Assembly (NCBI RefSeq): GCF_963924675.1
Contig: NC_089232.1
Span: 46,974,522-47,038,521, forward strand
Length of the DNA: 64,000 nucleotides
Direction: 5' to 3'
Source of the DNA: Phocoena phocoena
Taxonomy: Eukaryota > Chordata > Mammalia > Artiodactyla > Phocoenidae
Below the pieces are notes generated by a model, which was given only the letters and a program-made list of their open reading frames with translations, had not been told where the DNA came from and searched no databases. A program made the position numbers and the translations under genes. The stretch's first letter is position 1, and every line of letters begins with the position of its first letter. Of the stretch, positions 58,395 through 64,000 are shown in pieces.

Positions 58395-59515
58395 TTGGAT
58401 TTACCTGTCTTATATTAATTGTCTTTATTGTTAGAGCAGTTTTAGGTTTATAAAAAAATTGAGCAGAAAGCATAGAGATTTCCCATATGCAATAGCTCCT
58501 CTGCTTCCCATGCACTACCCCACCACACATACAATTCCCTGTATTATAAACATTCTGACTTAGTGTGGTACACCTGTGATAATTAATAAGCCAAACTGGG
58601 GCTTCCCTGTTGGCACAGTGGTTGAGAGTCCACCTGCTGAGGCAGGGGACATGGGTTCGTGCCCCAGTCCAGGAGGATCCCGCATGCTGCAGAGCGGCTG
58701 GGCCTGTGTGCCATGGCCGCTGAGCCTGCACATCTGGAGCCTGTGCTCCACAATGGGAGAGACCACAACAGTGAGAGGCCCGCAAAAAAAAAAAAAAAAA
58801 AAAAAAATAAGCCAAACTGATATATAATTAGTAACCAAAGTCCACAGTATATATTAGGGTGCACTCTTGTATTGGAAATTCTATAGGTATAATATATAAT
58901 GTATAATGACGTGTATCCGCCATTACAATACTATTATAGTATCATACAGAATATTTTCACTGCCCTAAAAATCCCCTGTACTCCACCTATTCATTCTTCT
59001 CTCTCTGCTGCCAAAGTCCTGACTACCAATGATTTTTTAAAACTGTCTCAATAATTTCTTCTTTTACAGAATGTCATATAGTTGAAATCAGTAAAAATGC
59101 TTTCCACATTGGCTTTTTTTTTTCACTTAACAATATGCATTTAAGCTCCTTCCATGTCTTTTTGTAACTTAATAGCTCATTTCTTTTTATTGTTGAATAA
59201 TATTCCATTGTATGTATGTATCACAGTTTGTTAATCCATTTATCAATTAAGGGACATCTTGGTTACTTCCAAGTTTGGGCAATTGTAAAAAAAGCTGCTA
59301 AAAAGCTTTGTGTCCACGTTTTTATGTGTATATAAAGTTTCAAGTTATTTGGGTAAATACCAAACAGCATGTTGTTGGATTGTATGGTAAGAGTGTTTAC
59401 TTTTGTAAGAAACTTCCAAATTACCTTTCAAAGTGGCTATACTATTTTGAATACTAATTTGAATTCAGCAACAAATGAGGCTTCCTGTTGCTGCACATGC
59501 TTACCAGCATTTATT
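58395..59515 (-). mobile_element. Ancient L1 (L1M-type) 3' end, antisense
   Basis: agcagttttaggtttataaa, then gcatagagatttcccatatg, tagtatcatacagaatattt, ctgccctaaaaatcccctgt and tattccattgtatgtatgta, the antisense order of an old L1 3' end. A SINE is nested at 58599-58805. More of what looks like the same L1 reappears at 61797, beyond L1-D. Confidence 0.78.
58599..58805 (+). mobile_element. CHR-2-like SINE
   Basis: Starts ggcttccctgttggcacagt; several CpGs have decayed, so it is older than the copy at 49088. The 14-bp duplication aataagccaaactg is at 58585-58598 and 58806-58819. Confidence 0.93.
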
Positions 59516-61796
59516 TATTTTATTATTATTTTAAAATTTTTATTGGAGTATAGTTGCTTTACAATGCTGTGTTTCTACTGTACAGCAAAGTGAATCAGCT
59601 ATACGTAAACATATATCTCCTCTTTTTTGGATTTCCTTCCCATTTAGGCCACCGGAGAGCATTCAGTAGAGTTCCCTGTGTTATACAGTACGTTCTCATT
59701 AGTTATCTATTTTATATATAGTAGCGTATATATGTCAATCCCAATCTCCCAATTCATCCCACCCGCCCCACTACACCTTGGTATCCATACGTGTGTTCTC
59801 TACATTTATGTCTCTATTTCGGCTTTGCAGAGAAGATCATCTATAGCATCTTTTTAGATTCCACATATATGCATTAATATATATTTGTTTTTCTCTTTCT
59901 GACTTACTTCACTCTGTATGAAAGTCTCTAGGTCTATCCACATCTCTACAAATGATCCAATTTCGTTCCTTTATATGGCTGAGTAATATTCCATTGTATA
60001 TATGTACAACATCTTCTTTATCCATTTCTCTGTTGATGGACATTCAGGTTGCTTCCATGTCTTGGCTATTGTAAATACTGCTGCAATGAACATTAGGGCG
60101 CATGTGCCTTTTCGAATTATGGTTTTCTCTGGGTATATGCCCAATAGTGGGATTGCTGGGTCATATGGTAGTTCTGTTATTCGTTTTTTAAGGAACCTCC
60201 ATACTATTCTCCATAGCAGTTGTATCAATTTACATTCCCACCAACAGTGCAAGACGGTTCCCTTTTCTCCACACCCTCTCTTGCTGATACCTCATGGTAG
60301 TTTTGATTTGCATTTCTCTAATAATTAGTTATGTTGAGTGTCTTTTCATGTGTCTCTTGGCCATCTGTATGTCATCTTTGGAGTAATGTCTATTTAGGTC
60401 TTCCACCCACTTTTTGACTGGGTTTGTTTGTTTTTCTGATATTGAGCTGCATGAGCTGTTTGTATAATTTGGTGATAATCCTTTGTCAGTTGCTTTGTTT
60501 GCAAATATTTTCTCCCATTCTGATGGTTGTCTTTTCATCTTGTTTATGGTTTCCTTTGCTGTGCAAAAGCTTTTAATTTTAATCAGGTCCCGTGTGTTTA
60601 TTTTTGTTTTTATTTTCATTACTCTAGGAGGTGGATCAAAAAAGATCTTGCTGCAATTTATGTGAAAGAGTGTTCTGCCTATGTTTTCCTCTAAGAGTTT
60701 TATAGTGTCTGGGCTTACATTTAGGTCTTTAATCTGTTTTGAGTTTATTTTTGTGTATGGTGTTAGCAGGTGTTCTAATTTCATTCTTTTACATGTAGCC
60801 GTCTAGTTTTCCCAACACCACTTACTGAGGAAGCTGTCTTTTCTCCATTGTATATTCTTACCTCCTTTGTCATAGATTAGGTGACCATAGGTGTGTGGGT
60901 TTATCTCTGGGCTTTCTATCCTGTTCCATTGATCTATATTTCTGTTTTTGTGCCAGTACCATACTGTCTTGATTACTGTAGCTTTGTAATGTAGTCTGAA
61001 GTCAGGGAGCCTGATTCCTCCAGCTCCATTTTTCTTTCTCAGGATTGCTTTGGCTATTCTGGGTCTTTTGTGTTTCCATACAAATTGTAAAGTTTTTTCT
61101 TCTAGTTCTGTGAAAAATGCCGTTGGTAATTTGATAGGGATTGCACTGAATCTGTAGATTGCTTTGGGTAGTATAGTCATTTTCACAATATTGATTCTTC
61201 CAATCCAAGAATATGGTATGTCTCTCCATCTGTTTGTGTTGTCTTTGATTTCTTTCATCAGTATCTTACAGTTTTCTGCAGACAGGTCTTTTGCTTCCTT
61301 GGGTAGGTTTATTCCTAAGAATTTAATTCTTTTTGTTGCAATGGTGAATGGATTATTTCCTTAATTTCTCTTTCTTATCTTTCATTGTTAGTGTATAGGA
61401 ATGCAAGAGATTTCTGTGTGTTAATTTTGTATCCTGTGACTTTACTAAATTCATTGATTAGCTCTAGTAGTTTTCTTGTGGCATCGTTAGGATTTTCTAT
61501 GTATAGTGTCATGTCATCTGCAAACAGTGACAGTTTTACTTCTTCTTTTCCAATTTGGATTCCTTTTATTTCTTTTTCTTCTCTGATTGCCATGGCTAGG
61601 ACTTCCAAAACTATGTTGAATAATAGTGGTGAGAGTGGGCACCCTTGTCTTGTTACTGATCTTAGAGGAAATGCTTTCAGCTTTTCACTGTTGAGTATGA
61701 TGTTTTCTGTGGGTTTGTCATATATGGGTTTTATTATAATGAGGTAGGTTCCCTGTATTCCCCCTTTCTGGAGAGTTTTTACCATAAATCGGCTTT
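59516..61796 (-). mobile_element. L1-D: 5'-truncated young-type L1, antisense
   Basis: A 2.3-kb L1 on the minus strand running from the reverse transcriptase palm (about 61790) to the 3' end (about 59520). Its 3' UTR is complete, with gtacagcaaagtgaatcagc near the end. Sequence decay is lighter than in the ancient L1 around it. I found no target duplication, and old-L1 sequence expected between the two flanks is missing. The boundary at 61796 is approximate. Confidence 0.88.
59854..61786 (-). pseudogene. L1-D ORF2 C-terminal half, broken
   Basis: Minus-strand remnant of L1 ORF2. The first piece (61375-61785, 136 codons) keeps [20 protein letters not shown] and the active-site motif [13 protein letters not shown], the best-preserved reverse transcriptase centre in the window. 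Then 60803-61258 (thumb, [17 protein letters not shown]), 60329-60784, and 59971-60252 ([15 protein letters not shown]). About 60 bases are missing near 60287 at the start of the Cys-rich domain. The family stop is TAA at 59854-59856 (plus-strand tta). Confidence 0.88.
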
Positions 61797-62125
61797 TAGT
61801 AAGTCTTGAAGCTAAGTACTGTAAATTCTCCTACCAATACTGTGTTGGCTATTCTGGGTCTTTTGTCTTTCCATGTAGACTTTAGAATTGGTTTGTCAGT
61901 TTCCATAAAATAACTCGCTGGGATTTTGATTAGGATTTCATTGAATATATAGATGAAGTTGGGAGGAACCTATATCTTAACAATACTGAATCTTCCTGTC
62001 CATGTTCATAGAATATTTCTCTATTTAATTCTTCTTTGAATACCTTCATCAGAGTTTTGTAGTATTTCTTATATAGATATTCTACATACTTGTTAGAGTT
62101 ATACCTATCTACAACATTTTTCATA
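61797..62125 (-). mobile_element. Ancient L1 ORF2 fragment, antisense
   Basis: ctgtgttggctattctgggt, then gctgggattttgattaggat and cagagttttgtagtatttct, antisense of an older L1 ORF2. It probably belonged to the same old L1 as 58395-59515, with the part between them lost. Confidence 0.65.
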
Positions 62126-62608
62126 CTCTAAAAAAATTAATAAACAGAAGCCTCAATTAAATAGTCAAGAGACCAGAAGGGAGTGATCCCATGCCCTGCA
62201 GTGATAGCAGAGCCCAACAGGAAGAAGAAAGACTCCTCTTATCCTATGAGTAAAGGAGTCCTTCCAAGCATAAAGCCCATAATAGAAGATTACAAGGCTC
62301 AAGGCCTCATTATCCCTTGTACTAGTCCTGTAATACTCTTATTTTACTGATGAGAAAACCTAAGGGTCAAGAGTAGAGGTCTGTCCAGGACCTCTGAGCA
62401 ATAAACAACATTGTTATTCCTCAACAGTCTTTTGTTCTTAACCCTCATACATCACTAACATCCATTCCCACCAGAAGTAAATTCTTTACTGTAACTGACT
62501 CATGCAGTGCATTCCTTAGTATTCCAGTTGATGAAGCGAGCCATTACCTTCTAACCTTCACTTGGGAAGAAAAACAAGTTACCTAGACAGTAATGTCTGA
62601 GAGGTTTT

Positions 62609-62800
62609 TGCGGTACGTTGGCCTCTCACTGTTGTGGCCTCTCCCGTTGCAGAGCACAGGCTCCGGACGCGCAGGATCAGCGGCCATGGCTCACAGGCCC
62701 AGCCACTCTGCGGCATGTGGGATCTTCCCGGACCAGGGCATGAACCCATGTCCCCTGCATCGGCAGGCGGACTCTCAACCACTGCACCACCAGGGATGCC
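62609..62800 (-). mobile_element. CHR-2-like SINE inside ERV pol
   Basis: Reverse complement of the cetacean SINE, from tgcggtacgttggcctctca to accaccagggatgcc. Flanks ctgagaggttt (62598-62608) and ctgagagtttt (62801-62811) resemble a duplication. The T-tail is reduced to five. It shows that the ERV was resident before this SINE wave. Confidence 0.88.
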
Positions 62801-63482
62801 CTGAGAGTTTTACTAAGAATCCTTCTATTTCTTGCAAATCCTGAAGGCTGATATGGATGATACTAAGTTCCCAATGGGTTTTACTTGGCTGCAAATGTGG
62901 ATGATTCGTTTCTTTGCTCTCCTTCTCAAGCCTCTTCATAGAAAGAAAGGAACCACTAGCTAAAGCTTTTAGCCTTAAAGGGATATAAGGTCACCAAAGA
63001 AAAATTTCAGTTTGCCCAAACTCAGATTCAATATTTAGGGCATCTGATATCAGAACAAGGGCTACATTCAGATCCAGATAAACTTCATGGTGTCCTAAGT
63101 TTCCAAAAACACAAACTAGCACCAACTGTGAGCTTTTCTCAGGCTAGTTGGTTATTGTCAAAATTATATTCCAAATTTCTCTCTTATGGCCAAACCCCTG
63201 TATATTTTACTCAACAGTAAGAACCCTGACCCAATTTTTTGTGAAGAACTGGACAACATAGCTTTCAAGGCTTAAAGTAGAGTTTGATGAACCTGCCCTT
63301 GAGAATCCCAGTTATCAGATTCCTTTTCCCATTTTTGTATATGAAATAGAAGGAAATCCCCTCGGGGCACTCACCCAAAAACATGGGGACCACCCATCAA
63401 CCCATAGGGTATTAGAGCTAGCAACCAGATCTGGTGACATTGGGGTACCTTCTTGCCTTAGAGCCATTACACCACTGTCCTT

Positions 63483-63929
63483 TTGGTTAAGGTCCCTGAG
63501 AAAATCATTGTGAGACATCCTTTAATCAGTTTTCTACTTCATGCAGTAGACACTATTCTGAATTCTCATCTCAACATTTCTCAGTCAGCCACCTCACCTT
63601 TTATTAACTGCTTCTCACATAATTTTTTATGTTGTAATAACCTCAACCCTACTACTTTTCTCCCCTCCAGCACTGATGAAGTCTTTCAGGATTGTCTACC
63701 AGTGATGGGTCGCCTCCTGACTCCCCATGATGATCTACAGAAAATTCCTCTGAGTAAAACTGACTTCCCATGGTTCACTGATGGTACTTATTTAAAAGGT
63801 GACAATGGCAAATATTGTGCTGGGTATGCTACTGCAACTCTTTTTGATGTTGTTGAGGCAGCATCTTTACCTCTGGCTACTTTAGCCCAACAGGCTAAAT
63901 TTTCACTCCTACATGGGCTTGTACTTTAG
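63483..63929 (+). pseudogene. ERV pol segment, open for 148 codons (RNase H start)
   Basis: The longest open piece of the ERV. The first ATG is not a true start, because pol is made as part of a longer polyprotein. The first 95 residues correspond to the connection between reverse transcriptase and RNase H. Then TDGTYLKGDNGKYCAGYATA begins RNase H, the domain that removes the RNA strand after copying. The frame is lost at about 63900; related sequence resumes in another frame. Confidence 0.75.
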
Positions 63930-64000
63930 CCAAGGACACAACTGCCAATACTTTTACTAATAGCAGATATGCTTTTGGATTAGCTCTTGATTTTGGAATG

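Larger units (their letters stand above)
62160..64000 (+). pseudogene. Gammaretrovirus-like ERV pol, degenerate, runs off edge
   Basis: An old endogenous retrovirus (ERV1/gamma type) copy of pol. The reverse transcriptase start is readable near 62240-62340 (KPIIEDYKAQGLIIP). The catalytic motif survives in part as VDD (62897-62905), preceded by Asn where an aromatic residue is usual. The connection region is full of stops. The RNase H domain begins near 63765 (FPWFTDGTYLKGDNG; Asp codon 63780-63782). Its later part is in another frame, and a position usually held by a catalytic Asp is Asn (codon 63959-63961). A SINE interrupts it at 62609-62800. No LTR, gag or env is in the window. It cannot yield a working product. 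Confidence 0.82.

Noticed and set aside
2970..62800. CRISPR-like array from regularly recurring 200-bp repeats
   Set aside because: The repeats are dispersed SINEs in both orientations with their own target duplications, far apart, in a mammalian genome.

Overview
This window looks like intergenic or deep-intronic DNA from a whale or dolphin (Cetacea). Seven copies of the short tRNA-Glu-derived SINE that begins GGGCTTCCCTGGTGGCGCAG (CHR-2-like) are present, some of them very young. Longer CHR-1-like relatives occur too, and the L1 family is of cetartiodactyl type. I saw no BovB or ART2A, which a ruminant window of this size would be expected to contain. I found no intact host gene, no exon I could defend, no rRNA or functional tRNA gene, and no CRISPR array. 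Every protein-like stretch belongs to a decayed retroelement. Family names are from memory of repeat families, without a database search.

Layout. 1-8 kb: one L1 that is complete at its 5' end, in sense orientation, flanked by a 16-bp duplication, carrying two SINEs and a probable 3' transduction of host DNA; it landed at the end of an older MIR. 8.5-18.5 kb: an ancient L1 (+), SINEs, an MLT1-like LTR, then two ancient L1 3' halves in antisense. 18.5-21.4 kb: LTR-like repeats, one split by a 5'-truncated L1. 22.6-27.6 kb: a nearly complete L1 that lacks the end of its 3' UTR. 28-33 kb: SINE, antisense ancient L1 pieces, a MER8-like Tigger MITE and a MER20-like hAT MITE. 33.3-34.3 kb: a hAT element inside another hAT element. 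34.3-49 kb: mostly unique AT-rich DNA with L2 and MIR fragments, a chimeric retro-insertion at 38.2-39.2 kb, a possible retrocopied 3' UTR at 47.1 kb, and a diverged direct-repeat pair of unknown origin at 43.4 and 44.2 kb. 49-58 kb: a very young SINE, an L1M/HAL1 fragment, MIR, a palindromic MITE and a 5'-inverted L1. 58.4-62.1 kb: an ancient antisense L1 interrupted by a SINE and a younger antisense L1. 62.2-64 kb: the broken pol gene of a gammaretrovirus-like endogenous retrovirus running off the right edge.

The elements do not act together as a system. The interest is a layered record of L1 activity: full-length insertion, 3' transduction, premature 3' end, twin-priming inversion, a chimeric insertion and SINE mobilisation. 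Target-site duplications allow many insertions to be ordered in time.
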